In this document: positions 1-8,841 of the stretch, piece by piece
Position numbering within the stretch: position 1 is the first letter of the stretch
Layout: every line of letters starts with the position of its first letter
Notes under the pieces: model-generated
What the model was told of the DNA's origin: nothing
What the model saw: the letters and a program-made list of their open reading frames with translations, nothing else
Database searches by the model: none
Position numbers and translations under genes: made by a program
Origin: Nocardioides marinus
GTDB lineage: Bacteria > Pseudomonadota > Alphaproteobacteria > Rhodobacterales > Rhodobacteraceae
Direction: 5' to 3'
Length of the DNA: 64,000 nucleotides
NCBI GenBank assembly: GCA_019801415.1
Contig: JAHVJD010000006.1
Span: 245,373-309,372, forward strand

Positions 1-872
1 TGCGCAGTTTCTCGGCCGCAGCCCGCAGCCTGCGCATGACCCCAGCAACGGTCACCCGAACAGTCGCGCGCCTGGAGGAAGACCTCGGCCACCAGCTTTT
101 GCTGCGCACGACCCGCCAGGTCTCACTGACATCAGCCGGGGCCGTTGTGGCTGCACGCTACCAGACAGTCATTGAAGAGTTCGACAAGGTGACCCGTGAT
201 CTGGAGCACGCCAGCCAACCGCATCGCGGGCGTCTTTCGGTCAATGCGCCGATGTCCTTCGGGATGCGTTTGATGCCTGGACTCGTGGACAGTTTCCGTC
301 TCGCCTACCCCAATATCGCCTTGAGCGTGACGCTGGAAGACCAGTTGATCGACATCGTGGACGAGGGATCAGACCTGGCGATCCGGATTTCCTCGCCCCC
401 GACCGACAAATCGACGATATGGCGCAAGATCTGCGAGGTGCCACGCATGGCGGTCGCCGCACCCCAGCTTTTCGAACGATGCAAACGCCCGAATACCCCG
501 GATGAATTGGAACGCGACCTTTGCTTGTCATATTCCTCCCGTGAAACGCCCGAAGTCTGGCGCTTCCGCAAAGGGGCTGCAAGGCGCACGGTGACGGCCG
601 GCGCCTCCATCGTCTCGAACAATGGGGATTTTCTGTACGAGTTGGCCTTGGCCGGGGCTGGTGTCGCAGTGCTCCCCGAATTCATAGTGAAGAAAGGGTT
701 GCGGGACGGGCAGATCGAACGAGTCTTGCCGGATTGGGAAACTGCGCCGCTGTGGTTGTCACTCTACTATCCACCCTATGACGCGCTGCCGCCACTGGTC
801 GCGACCTTTACGGATTTCTTCGAGGCATATCTGAATGATGCTGAAGGGTTCAGGTTCGCTTCCCAGCCCTAG
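1..872 (+). CDS. LysR-family transcriptional regulator, 5'-truncated by the window edge
   Basis: The reading frame is open from base 3 and already encodes the middle of a LysR winged-helix motif (SFSAAARSLR followed by MTPATVTRTVARLEEDLG), so the first 15-20 residues lie outside the window and the ATG at 36 is internal. The rest is a LysR substrate-binding domain ending at 872. The HTH resembles the CrgA/AaeR-like branch. It lies 153 bases upstream of tcuA on the same strand and could control it, but LysR genes are usually divergent from their targets, so this link is only positional. Confidence 0.9.
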   Translation, partial: RSFSAAARSLRMTPATVTRTVARLEEDLGHQLLLRTTRQVSLTSAGAVVAARYQTVIEEFDKVTRDLEHASQPHRGRLSVNAPMSFGMRLMPGLVDSFRLAYPNIALSVTLEDQLIDIVDEGSDLAIRISSPPTDKSTIWRKICEVPRMAVAAPQLFERCKRPNTPDELERDLCLSYSSRETPEVWRFRKGAARRTVTAGASIVSNNGDFLYELALAGAGVAVLPEFIVKKGLRDGQIERVLPDWETAPLWLSLYYPPYDALPPLVATFTDFFEAYLNDAEGFRFASQP

Positions 873-1025
873 AACCGCGCCGGGTTTGCCACAGACTGAC
901 TTCAGCTAGATACGCGGCCAGCGCGAAATGCCCAATTGATGCGGTGATCGCAACAATTGAAGATCAACCGTCATTGGTCAAATCAAACCCCGCCGGCTAG
1001 GACGGTCTCAGCCAGGAGGACAGCC

Positions 1026-2414
1026 ATGACAGAAGCCTATGATCTTGCCGTGATCGGGGGCGGCAATGCCGCGCTCTGCGCTGCGATGACCGCTGCCGAG
1101 GCGGGCGCCCGCGTGGTCATTCTGGAGACCGCGCCGAAGGCCTACCGCGGCGGCAACTCGCGCCACACCCGCAACTTCCGCTGCATGCACGGCGGTCCGC
1201 TGGGGCCGCTGGTGGAGGACTACAGCGAGGAGGAGTATTTTGCCGATCTGATGAAGGTCACCGGCGGCAAGACCGACGCGCATCTGGCGCGCCTTGCGAT
1301 CCGCAGCAGCGAAGAGTGTCTGCCCTGGATGCAGGAGCGCGGGGTGCGCTTCCAGCCCTCGCTTTCCGGCACGCTGTCGCTGGCGCGCACCAATGCCTTC
1401 TTCATGGGCGGCGGCAAGAGCCTGGTGAATGCCTATTACCGCACCGCGGAAGCGCTGGGGGTGGAGGTGCTCTATGAGGCGTCGGTCACCCATCTGGAGC
1501 TGGAGGGGGACCGGATCACGAGGGTCGACTACACCCATGAGGGCAGAGCACATTCGATGCGTCCGAAGAGCGTTGTCGTGGCCTCGGGCGGGTTCCAGGC
1601 GGATATCGACTGGTTGACCCGCGCCTGGGGGCCTGCGGCGCGCAACTTCCTGATCCGCGGCACGCCCTACAACCGCGGGGTGGTGCTGGCGGACCTGCTG
1701 GAGCAGGGCGTCGAGAGCATCGGCGACGCCGACCAGTGCCACGCGGTGGCCATCGACGGGCGCGCGCCGAAATACGACGGCGGCATCGTCACCCGGCTCG
1801 ATTGCGTGCCGTTCTCCATCGTGGTGAACAAGAACGGCGAGCGCTTCTATGACGAGGGCGAGGACGTCTGGCCCAAGCGCTACGCGATCTGGGGCCGGCT
1901 GGTGGCGGCGCAGCCGGACCAGGTGGGCCATGTCATCATCGACTCGAAATCGCTGAACCTGTTCATGCCCTCGGTCTTCCCGCCGCTGAAGGCGGACTCG
2001 CTGGAGGAGCTGGCGGGCATGATGGGACTGCCGCCGGACAAGCTGCGCGAAACCGTGGATGCCTTCAACGCCGCCTGCGGCGATACCTCGGCGTTTCACC
2101 CGACCGAGCTTGATGGGGTTGCCACCACCGGGCTTGTGCCGCCGAAGACCAACTGGGCCCGGCCGATCAGCGAGCCACCGTTCTACGGCTATTCGCTGCG
2201 CACCGGCGTCACCTTTACCTACCTGGGCCTGAAGGTCGACGAGACCGCCCAGTGCCGCACCGCCGAGGGCCCGGTTCGCAACCTCTGGGCCGCGGGCGAG
2301 ACCATGGCCGGCTCGATCCTCGGGCAGGGCTATCTCGCCGGGTTCGGCATGACTATCGGAACCGTTTTTGGACGCATCGCGGGACGGGAGGCCGCAGCCC
2401 ATGCAAACCGTTGA
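1026..2414 (+). CDS. tcuA: FAD-dependent tricarballylate dehydrogenase TcuA
   Basis: A 462-residue flavoprotein of the fumarate-reductase/succinate-dehydrogenase type. The N-terminal Rossmann FAD-binding motif (AVIGGGNAALCAAMTAAEAG) begins about residue 8, and the C-terminal FAD-binding stretch is GYLAGFGMTIGTVFGRIAG. TcuA oxidises tricarballylate to cis-aconitate and passes electrons to TcuB. The start at 1026 is chosen over an upstream in-frame codon (957) because AGGAGGA sits just before it and the FAD motif then lies at the usual distance. It overlaps tcuB by 14 bases, which implies translational coupling. No tcuC permease follows. Confidence 0.88.
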   Translation: MTEAYDLAVIGGGNAALCAAMTAAEAGARVVILETAPKAYRGGNSRHTRNFRCMHGGPLGPLVEDYSEEEYFADLMKVTGGKTDAHLARLAIRSSEECLPWMQERGVRFQPSLSGTLSLARTNAFFMGGGKSLVNAYYRTAEALGVEVLYEASVTHLELEGDRITRVDYTHEGRAHSMRPKSVVVASGGFQADIDWLTRAWGPAARNFLIRGTPYNRGVVLADLLEQGVESIGDADQCHAVAIDGRAPKYDGGIVTRLDCVPFSIVVNKNGERFYDEGEDVWPKRYAIWGRLVAAQPDQVGHVIIDSKSLNLFMPSVFPPLKADSLEELAGMMGLPPDKLRETVDAFNAACGDTSAFHPTELDGVATTGLVPPKTNWARPISEPPFYGYSLRTGVTFTYLGLKVDETAQCRTAEGPVRNLWAAGETMAGSILGQGYLAGFGMTIGTVFGRIAGREAAAHANR

Positions 2415-3459
2415 ACTCATCCAAGAAGCCCGCCGCCAGGCCGAAATCTGCAATGCCTGCCGTTATTGCGAGGGCTATTGCTCGGTGTTCCCGGCCATGC
2501 ACGCGGGCCGCGCGTTTTCCGACGGCGACATCACCCAGCTTGCAAACCTCTGCCACAACTGCCGCGGCTGCTATTACGCCTGCCAGTACACCGCCCCGCA
2601 CGAGTTCGAGCTGAACCTGCCCAAGGCGCTGGCCGAGGTCCGCCGCGACAGCTGGGAGGCCTATGCCTGGCCGCAGCCGCTGGCGCGCCGCTTCCACACC
2701 CATGGCGGCGCCATCGCGCTGGCGCTGGCGCTGGGGTTCGCGGTGATCTTCTGGGCGCTGCGGGCACTTGGCGGCAGCGGCGAAGGCTTCTATGCCGCGC
2801 TTTCGCACAATGCGATGGTGGCGATCTTCCTGCCCGCGTTCCTGCTGCCGCTGGTGAGCCTAAGCGTGGGCATGGCGCGCTACTGGCGCGCGGTGGACGG
2901 GGAGCCGATCCGGCTCGCGCATCTGAAGCAGGCCTTCGGTATGGCGGCAAAAATGAAGAACCTTGCGGCCGGGCATGGCGATGGCTGCAATTTCGAGGAC
3001 GAGGACCGTTTCAGCCACGCCCGCCGTTTCGCGCATCAGGCGGTGATGTACGGGTTCCTGTTGTGCTTTGCCTCGACCTCGGTGGGCACGGTCCTGCATT
3101 ACGCGTTCGACATGCCCGCGCCTTATCCGCTGTGGTCGCTGCCAAAACTGCTGGGCGTGCCGGGTGGCGTCCTTCTGACAGCGGGCTGTATCTGGATGGC
3201 GGCGCTGAAGCTGCGCGCCGACCGGTCGCTGGATGACGAAGGCGCCTTTGGCGGCTCCATTGCCTTCATTCTGCTTCTGGGCTTCGTGGGGCTCACCGGG
3301 CTTGCGCTCTATGCGTTGGGCAGCTCAGCCTTGATGCCCGCGCTGCTCGCGGTCCATCTCGGTGCGGTGCTCACCTTCTTTCTGCTCACGCCCTTCACCA
3401 AGATGGCGCACGGCTTTTACCGCCTGTTGGCCCTGATCCGCGATGCGCAGAGAACCTGA
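2401..3459 (+). CDS. tcuB: Tricarballylate utilization iron-sulfur membrane protein TcuB (CitB-like)
   Basis: A 352-residue electron-transfer partner of TcuA. The N-terminus carries two cysteine clusters of the 4Fe-4S type (CNACRYCEGYC near residues 16-26 and CHNCRGCYYAC near 49-59), followed by about six hydrophobic membrane segments. In the family it takes electrons from TcuA-bound FADH2 into the quinone pool. The start ATG lies inside the end of tcuA. Downstream is an inverted repeat that separates it from the convergent ABC transporter operon. Confidence 0.87.
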   Translation: MQTVELIQEARRQAEICNACRYCEGYCSVFPAMHAGRAFSDGDITQLANLCHNCRGCYYACQYTAPHEFELNLPKALAEVRRDSWEAYAWPQPLARRFHTHGGAIALALALGFAVIFWALRALGGSGEGFYAALSHNAMVAIFLPAFLLPLVSLSVGMARYWRAVDGEPIRLAHLKQAFGMAAKMKNLAAGHGDGCNFEDEDRFSHARRFAHQAVMYGFLLCFASTSVGTVLHYAFDMPAPYPLWSLPKLLGVPGGVLLTAGCIWMAALKLRADRSLDDEGAFGGSIAFILLLGFVGLTGLALYALGSSALMPALLAVHLGAVLTFFLLTPFTKMAHGFYRLLALIRDAQRT

Positions 3460-3472
3460 AAGGGGGACGTCA

Positions 3473-3519
3473 ACGCGAGGTCGGGTCCAAACCCGCCAAG
3501 GTCTGAAGCGACCTCGCGT
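3473..3519. terminator. 11-bp inverted repeat between convergent operons
   Basis: Arms ACGCGAGGTCG (3473-3483) and CGACCTCGCGT (3509-3519) are perfectly complementary, with a smaller GGGT-CCAA-ACCC hairpin inside. It lies 13 bases after tcuB and before the end of the convergent ABC ATPase gene, so it could end transcription from both sides. There is no T-tract on either side, so intrinsic termination is not certain. Confidence 0.45.
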
Positions 3520-3614
3520 GATCCGATCAAGCCTTCCAACTCCCGCTACTTCGGCTTTGCCTGTGGGCTGGTAATCCGGCCAATCGGCCGACGTTCCGGC
3601 CGCGCTCCCGCCTG

Positions 3615-4349
3615 TCAGCCAGCCACCCGGCTCAGGAAGCGTTTCAGCCGCGCGTCCTGAGGTGCGTCGAAAACCTGCTCAGGCGGTCCCTGTTCAACGA
3701 TGCGACCGCCATCCATGAACAAGACCCGATCCGCGATATCACGGGCAAAGCGCATTTCATGCGTCACGATCAACATGGTCTGGCGCTTTTGCGCAACCGA
3801 GCGCATCAGGTCCAGAACTTCGCCGACCCATTCGGGATCCAGCGCGGAGGTTGGTTCGTCAAACAACATCAGTTCAGAGCCGATGGCCATGGCGCGACCA
3901 ATCCCCACCCGTTGCTGCTGCCCACCGGACAGGCTGGCGGGATAATTGTCAGCCTTGTCGCTCAGCCCAGTTTCGGACAGGATGTCGCGCGCGCGCTGCT
4001 CCGCCTCCTGTCTCGGCCGTTTTTGGACAGTGACCAACGCTTCCATGATGTTCTCAAGCGCAGTCTTGTTCGCAAACAACCCGTAATTCTGAAACACCAT
4101 CGCTGTCGCTCGGCGGAGGGCCAGGATCTCCCGCTTTCGCGAGTGCGCCGCATCTACCGTGACAGCACCAACCGTGATCCGCCCTGCATCAGGCCGGTCC
4201 AGAAAATTCACGCAACGCAGAAGGGTCGATTTTCCGGTTCCCGAAGGACCGATGATCACCACCCGTTCTCCGTCTTCAATCTCCAGATTGATGTTGTTGA
4301 GAACCGTGGTCTCTCCGAAACGTTTGGTCAGTCCCTCGATACGGATCAT
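3615..4349 (-). CDS. Polar amino-acid ABC transporter, ATP-binding protein
   Basis: A 244-residue ABC ATPase with Walker A GPSGTGKS (residues 34-41), Q-loop MVFQNYGLF, signature LSGGQQQR and Walker B LMLFDEPTSALD. Length and motifs fit the polar amino acid family (GlnQ/TcyC-like). It is the last gene of a three-gene minus-strand operon (binding protein, permease, ATPase) and overlaps the permease stop by 4 bases. The substrate is probably a polar amino acid or cystine, but nothing here fixes it. Confidence 0.93.
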   Translation of the reverse strand: MIRIEGLTKRFGETTVLNNINLEIEDGERVVIIGPSGTGKSTLLRCVNFLDRPDAGRITVGAVTVDAAHSRKREILALRRATAMVFQNYGLFANKTALENIMEALVTVQKRPRQEAEQRARDILSETGLSDKADNYPASLSGGQQQRVGIGRAMAIGSELMLFDEPTSALDPEWVGEVLDLMRSVAQKRQTMLIVTHEMRFARDIADRVLFMDGGRIVEQGPPEQVFDAPQDARLKRFLSRVAG

Positions 4350-5020
4350 CGTGCATATGCCTTGTTCAGACGTGTTTCCAAGCGTTTTTGAAGCTGGCTC
4401 AGCGCTTCAACCATGATCCAATAGAGCACCGCGGCGACAAGAAAGGCCTCGAAGTAAAGAAAGCTTCCGGCAGCTTCTTTCTGGGTCGCGCCCATCATTT
4501 CGGTCACGCCAAGCGTAAAGGCCAGCGAGGTCGCCTTGATCATGTCGATGAAATAATTGACCAAAGTGGGCGCCGCCGTGCGCGCGGCTTGCGGCAGGAT
4601 CACTCGGCTCATCATCTGCACCTGCGTCATGCCGATGGATTGCGCCGCCTCCCACTGGCTCCGGTCTACCCCGGTGATGGCTGCCCGGATCGTTTCCGCC
4701 ATGTAGGCCGCGAAATGCAGCGTCAATCCCATGATCGTCGCCGTCACCCCGTCAATCGCCGTGAGGAAGGACAAGACCTGTGGCAAACCGTAGTAAAAGA
4801 GAAACAACTGCACCAGCAGAGGTGTCCCGCGGAAGAAGCTGATAAAGAGCAGTACCAGCGCATCCAGCACAGGCACCCGCGCCACGCGTTCCACCGCCAA
4901 GGCCACAGCGAGCACAAGCGCCAGCAGCATTGCCAGCGCCGCGATGGCCAGGGTCAGCGGGATATATCCCGCGATGACGGGGACCAGCCCCAGCATGTAT
5001 TCAAGGTCCAGTCCCCGCAT
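4346..5020 (-). CDS. Polar amino-acid ABC transporter, permease
   Basis: A 224-residue HisM/GlnP-type inner-membrane permease with about five membrane helices. It carries the family stretch FFRGTPLLVQLFLFYYGLPQ and a cytoplasmic EAA-type loop (EAAQSIGMTQVQMMSRVILP). The gene begins 3 bases after the binding-protein stop and overlaps the ATPase gene, so the three are co-transcribed. A single permease gene is present, so the transporter probably uses a homodimer. Confidence 0.92.
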   Translation of the reverse strand: MRGLDLEYMLGLVPVIAGYIPLTLAIAALAMLLALVLAVALAVERVARVPVLDALVLLFISFFRGTPLLVQLFLFYYGLPQVLSFLTAIDGVTATIMGLTLHFAAYMAETIRAAITGVDRSQWEAAQSIGMTQVQMMSRVILPQAARTAAPTLVNYFIDMIKATSLAFTLGVTEMMGATQKEAAGSFLYFEAFLVAAVLYWIMVEALSQLQKRLETRLNKAYAR

Positions 5021-5023
5021 TGG

Positions 5024-5764
5024 TTACTGCTCCGTGATGTCGGTACCGAACCACTTGACGGAAATGTCGGCGAGAGTTCCGTTTTCCTTCAGAGCGGTCA
5101 GAGCCGCATCAACACGGTCCCGCAGAGCGCGACCTTCTGCGTCGTCACGGAACGGCAAAGCGTTGCGGATTTCGGAGAACGGCTTGCCGGCCAGTTGCAG
5201 CGGCAGCGGGCTTTCCTTGATCACCTGTGCAGACGAGATGCGATCCATCACGAAGGCATCCACGCGGCCAAGCGCGGTGTCCTGTTCGAGGTTGGATTCA
5301 TAGGTGCGGATGTCGATTTCCTCGGCATAGGGCAGGTCGCGCAGAAGCTGCTCGAAGTTGGAACCGAGGTTCACCGCCACGGTTTTCCCGCGCAGATCCT
5401 CGACACCGGCGACCTCATCATTGCCTTTCTTGGTCACCACCTGGGCGCCATCCAAGACGTAGGGCTGCGTGAAAACAAACTTTGCCTCCCGCTCAGGGGT
5501 GACAGTGATCTGGTTCGCGATGGTGTCAATGCGACCGGCATCCAGCGCCCCGATCAGACCGGAGAAGGACATGGTTTCGAACTCGATATCAAAACCGGCT
5601 TCTTCTCCAACGGCGTTCATCACATCGACTTCAAACCCCTGAAGTTCATTCTGCTTCACAAAGGTGAAAGGGAAATAGCCACCAGACATGCCCACAGTGA
5701 GCGTTTCGGCAGCGGCTGCAGTTCCCATGGTCAGTGTCAGGGCGAGTGCGAGAATGCGTTTCAT
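5024..5764 (-). CDS. Polar amino-acid ABC transporter, periplasmic substrate-binding protein
   Basis: A family-3 solute-binding protein of 246 residues. The signal peptide is MKRILALALTLTMGTAAAAE, cleaved after AAA. The start at 5764 is preferred to an in-frame codon at 5791 because it puts the basic residues and hydrophobic core of the signal peptide at the N-terminus and has AAAGGT upstream. The mature protein shows the family motifs GGYFPFTFV and GFEVDVMNAVGEEAGFDIEF. It is the first gene of the operon. Confidence 0.9.
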   Translation of the reverse strand: MKRILALALTLTMGTAAAAETLTVGMSGGYFPFTFVKQNELQGFEVDVMNAVGEEAGFDIEFETMSFSGLIGALDAGRIDTIANQITVTPEREAKFVFTQPYVLDGAQVVTKKGNDEVAGVEDLRGKTVAVNLGSNFEQLLRDLPYAEEIDIRTYESNLEQDTALGRVDAFVMDRISSAQVIKESPLPLQLAGKPFSEIRNALPFRDDAEGRALRDRVDAALTALKENGTLADISVKWFGTDITEQ

Positions 5765-6067
5765 ATCTGGACCTTTCAGGTGAGGCTCCATCGATTGGGC
5801 CTGTCAAGAACACGTTGGCTGCTCACATAACGGCTTCAGCAGGACCTTCAACCACCTCTGCAACTTAAAAAACCGTTGTCCCACTGACCTTGCAAGCGTG
5901 GAATATTGTCAGCGGAGGAGCCATTGGGGGGGACACTTCTGTCCTACCGTCGGAGTGTCCGGAGCCCATAGCAGGATAATCTGCCACGACTGGTCCGCGC
6001 ATCCGCGCCCGGACAAGCCCATAATTTTGCCACACTCAACAGGTTATCTCGTCAGGGTTGTGTCTCT

Positions 6068-7681
6068 TTGACAGAGGTTCGGTTGCAACGGCAGGCAGGC
6101 ATAAAACGACAGGTGGGCATCACGTCGCTTCTGGCCCTTCTTGGTCTGGAGAGTATTGCGGTCATCGTGACCTACCAATTTGCCTTTCCTATCGAATGTC
6201 ACACGACGGATCTGGTCGAATTGTGCCGCGGCCTGCGGATCTCCTTCATCAGCGCGGTCTGTGCTGCCACCGCCTTTGTCATCTTGATGTGCACACGTCG
6301 CCAAAGCTGGCAGCGATTACGCAATCTGATGCGGGCTTCAGGTCGCCCCCACCTTTGGGGCGTGATCCACCTGTCAGGCGTACTGATCATGTTCTTGCCG
6401 GTGCATCTGATCCCGCCACAAGAAGCGAACGAGAGGTTTGCCCAGGTTTTCATACTGCTTGCCCTAGGCGGTGCCTTGACCGCTGTCGGGGCGCTATGCT
6501 GGGTGGTCCGGCCTGCTAACTGGTGGCACTGGTTGAAAGGCGAGAATTTCCAGCCTCTTGCCATTTTGTTGCTGGCAGCCCTGATCCCATTCCTTGCCCA
6601 GATGCTGGAACCCCTTTGGGCCGTCGAGATGGTCTCGCAAGCAACCTTTCAGGGCGTCGCGCTGTTGCTTTCGGCCGTGGAGCCGGAGGTCTTCATCGAA
6701 CCCTCTCGCGCCTGGATCGGGCTGCCGGGGTTCGTGGTGGCCGTCGCCAGCCAGTGTTCTGGCATTGAAGGCTTTGCCCTGATCACGGGCTTCATGGCGA
6801 TCTATGCCATATTGTTTCGAGAAACCTTACGACAGGGCGTGTTCTGGCTCATGCTTTGGCCCGCTGCGCTCCTGGCAAGTTGGCTCTTCAACATTGTGCG
6901 GATCACGGTGCTGATCCTCCTTGGCAAGCACGTGTCGCCAGAGCTTGCCGTGAACGGGTTCCATAGCTTCGCCGGCTGGCTCCTTTTCATCATGCTCGCC
7001 CTTGGGGTGCTCTACCTCGCCCAGTCTGTGCCTGCACTGCGTCGGGTGGAACGCATCAAACGCGATGACACCACACTCGGCACCGATCCCGTCGCCGCAC
7101 TCATCATCCCGTTCATCACGTTCATGGTTTCAGGCATCATAGCGCATGCGTTCTGGGAGAACCCGGCACATGGTTATCCATTGCAAGCGGCCGCCATGCT
7201 TGGGGCCCTGCTATGGATGCGTCGACCTTTGCGCGCCCAGATCCAACTGTCGCTTGACCCTTTCGCAGTCACCGTGGGCCTTGCAGTGGGCGCGGTCTGG
7301 GTGTGGTTCTCAGCCCCCGCGTCTAGCGAGGACATGCCGGTCGTCGCCTTGAGCGGCGGCGCGTTTGTGATCTGGGCATTGATCCGAACCGTCGGCACAA
7401 CCCTTCTGGTCCCGGTAATCGAAGAAGCCTTCTTCCGCGGCTACCTGTTGTCCCGACTGGATACAGGCACCCTGACAGCCAAAGTCGTTGCGATCTTCGT
7501 GTCCACGGCACTGTTTGCGGCCCTGCACGGCCGCTTTGCTCTGGCTGCCCTCGCCGGGCTGCTGTTTGCGGCAGCCATGCTCCGCCGGGGACGGCTGGGC
7601 GATGCAGTCGTTGCACATGTTACCGCCAACGCATACATCGCCGCCGTTGCATGGTACACGGGCCAATGGTCCTTGATTTGA
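6068..7681 (+). CDS. xrtE: Exosortase E/protease fusion (VPEID-CTERM system)
   Basis: A 537-residue polytopic membrane protein. The N-terminal half has the exosortase catalytic triad in order: C230 (ASQCSGIEG), R278 (NIVRITV) and H299 (NGFHSFAGW). The C-terminal part is a CPBP/CAAX-type intramembrane protease with E452-E453 and R457 (IEEAFFRGYL), H487, and H518-x2-N521. This two-domain arrangement defines the exosortase E/protease of the VPEID-CTERM system described in roseobacters. The start is a TTG with a weak upstream AGGG, so the first residues are uncertain. The gene converges on its probable target, which ends 8 bases downstream on the other strand. Confidence 0.88.
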   Translation: MTEVRLQRQAGIKRQVGITSLLALLGLESIAVIVTYQFAFPIECHTTDLVELCRGLRISFISAVCAATAFVILMCTRRQSWQRLRNLMRASGRPHLWGVIHLSGVLIMFLPVHLIPPQEANERFAQVFILLALGGALTAVGALCWVVRPANWWHWLKGENFQPLAILLLAALIPFLAQMLEPLWAVEMVSQATFQGVALLLSAVEPEVFIEPSRAWIGLPGFVVAVASQCSGIEGFALITGFMAIYAILFRETLRQGVFWLMLWPAALLASWLFNIVRITVLILLGKHVSPELAVNGFHSFAGWLLFIMLALGVLYLAQSVPALRRVERIKRDDTTLGTDPVAALIIPFITFMVSGIIAHAFWENPAHGYPLQAAAMLGALLWMRRPLRAQIQLSLDPFAVTVGLAVGAVWVWFSAPASSEDMPVVALSGGAFVIWALIRTVGTTLLVPVIEEAFFRGYLLSRLDTGTLTAKVVAIFVSTALFAALHGRFALAALAGLLFAAAMLRRGRLGDAVVAHVTANAYIAAVAWYTGQWSLI

Positions 7682-7707
7682 CCGCCGCTTATTTCGCCTT
7701 GCGGCGG
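7682..7707. terminator. Hairpin at the xrtE / VPEID convergent junction
   Basis: CCGCCGC (7682-7688) and GCGGCGG (7701-7707) form a 7-bp stem with a 12-base loop, starting directly after the xrtE stop and covering the last codons of the VPEID gene. It could terminate xrtE transcription. There is no clear T-tract. Confidence 0.35.
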
Positions 7708-7931
7708 CGGTTGAGTTCCCAGGTCAGCACGAGTGCAGCGGCCAAGGCGGCGAGCGCCATGGCGCCAGTTGATGCGTCGATTTCCGGGACTGCGGCTGGT
7801 CGGGTTCCCCCCAGCTGCACGTCGACGCCAAGATCCACGCCAACCGTCTGTGCCGAAACAATTGTGGGCAGCGCACTGAACATTGCGAGCGATGCACTAC
7901 AAGCCTTGAACATCTTTGTAATACGCGTCAT
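7689..7931 (-). CDS. VPEID-CTERM sorting-domain protein, probable exosortase E substrate
   Basis: An 80-residue secreted mini-protein. Residues 1-27 form a signal peptide ending VSA before QT, residues 48-52 are VPEID, then comes a hydrophobic helix (about 57-71) and the basic tail NRRRKAK. This is the tripartite sorting signal recognised by exosortases. After removal of both ends only about 20 residues (28-47) remain, so the product is a peptide rather than a folded domain. The start at 7931 has GAGGAGG seven bases upstream, better than the in-frame codon at 7958. It sits tail to tail with xrtE. Confidence 0.85.
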   Translation of the reverse strand: MTRITKMFKACSASLAMFSALPTIVSAQTVGVDLGVDVQLGGTRPAAVPEIDASTGAMALAALAAALVLTWELNRRRKAK

Positions 7932-7953
7932 GGATAGACCTCCTCGTAAACAG

Positions 7954-7990
7954 CTCACCTCATAATTGAAGTGAGTTGTCTAAAAATCAA
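7954..7990 (-). promoter_or_regulatory. Candidate promoter with overlapping dyad for the VPEID gene
   Basis: On the minus strand TTGATT (7985-7990), a 17-base spacer and AATTAT (7962-7967) form a plausible sigma-70 promoter. The -10 lies in the centre of a dyad: CTCACCTC (7954-7961) against GAAGTGAG (7968-7975), one mismatch. The placement suggests a repressor site or a 5'-end hairpin. The rest of the roughly 315 bases up to the LuxR gene stop (7932-8246) shows no further gene. Confidence 0.4.
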
Positions 7991-8246
7991 ACAATTCCGC
8001 CGCTTGTTCACGCAATCCCATACAGTATGCGCACAGGCTCGACATTGTTTCTGAATCGGCGCCCGTTTGCGACCTCAGATGCAAGTTCCCCTCCAGATTT
8101 TGTCGACCAGGGGCGCGTGGTGAACGGACTCGCGCTGTGGATTCGCCTGCTTCCGCGCTCAAAAACCGGCGGTGGCGCAGGGCCGATATCAACTGCGTCG
8201 CAGCGGTCGACATGGCCCAACGCTAGTATTCCCGTGAGACGCGCCT

Positions 8247-8813
8247 CTAACTCTGAACAATCATTTTGGCGACCAGCTCGGCGGCGTTCTGGACCCCCAG
8301 CTTTTTCATGACCGATGCGCGATGAACCTCGACGGTTCGCGGGGATATTCCCATCGCATTTCCGGTTTCCTTACTGGTGTAGCCATTGACGATATAGCGA
8401 GCGACCTCACGTTCACGGGGGGTCAACGTCGCCGCATCAGGCGGTCGATGTTCGAGGTGCTGAAAGGTCCACACCATCAAGCGAAACGGGTCAGCCGGTG
8501 TCAGGGTCCGTCCAGAGGCACGCGTCCAGATGATTTCGCCGCTACGACACTGCATGAACCGCTCATCGGTGTAGCGGGGACGACCATCCAACCAGCGGCG
8601 CCAGCGGATGCCGGTTTTTTCATAGTCCACGCTGGAAGGGTACAGGATACGAATGGATTGCCCTTCCAGCTCCTCACGGCCCCAGCCAAAGATATGCTCG
8701 ATCTCCGTATTGACCCGCTGGATCACCCTGTTTGACAACACCATCAGGCCAATCGGCGCATCCATGAAGCCGGTCATGTTCAGATCCGCTTCTGAAATCT
8801 GGTCGTAATTCAA
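8247..8813 (-). CDS. PAS-LuxR transcriptional regulator
   Basis: About 188 residues: an N-terminal PAS sensor domain (roughly residues 12-120) and a C-terminal LuxR-type helix-turn-helix (LTPREREVARYIVNGYTSKE through SPRTVEVHRASVMKKLGVQN). There is no receiver domain, so the signal is probably sensed by the PAS domain directly. The TTG at 8813 is chosen because GGAGG lies 7 bases upstream; a GTG at 8834 and an ATG at 8777 are alternatives. It is divergent from the thiolase/acyl-CoA ligase operon across the TACGTA array and probably controls it. Confidence 0.85.
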   Translation of the reverse strand: MNYDQISEADLNMTGFMDAPIGLMVLSNRVIQRVNTEIEHIFGWGREELEGQSIRILYPSSVDYEKTGIRWRRWLDGRPRYTDERFMQCRSGEIIWTRASGRTLTPADPFRLMVWTFQHLEHRPPDAATLTPREREVARYIVNGYTSKETGNAMGISPRTVEVHRASVMKKLGVQNAAELVAKMIVQS

Positions 8814-8841
8814 TGCGCCCCCTCCATACTGCACCCGTATC

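Noticed and set aside
1008..2453. 481-codon open frame on the minus strand opposite tcuA
   Set aside because: It is the high-GC shadow of tcuA, rich in His, Arg and Gln, with no family resemblance; tcuA has clear FAD motifs and a ribosome-binding site.
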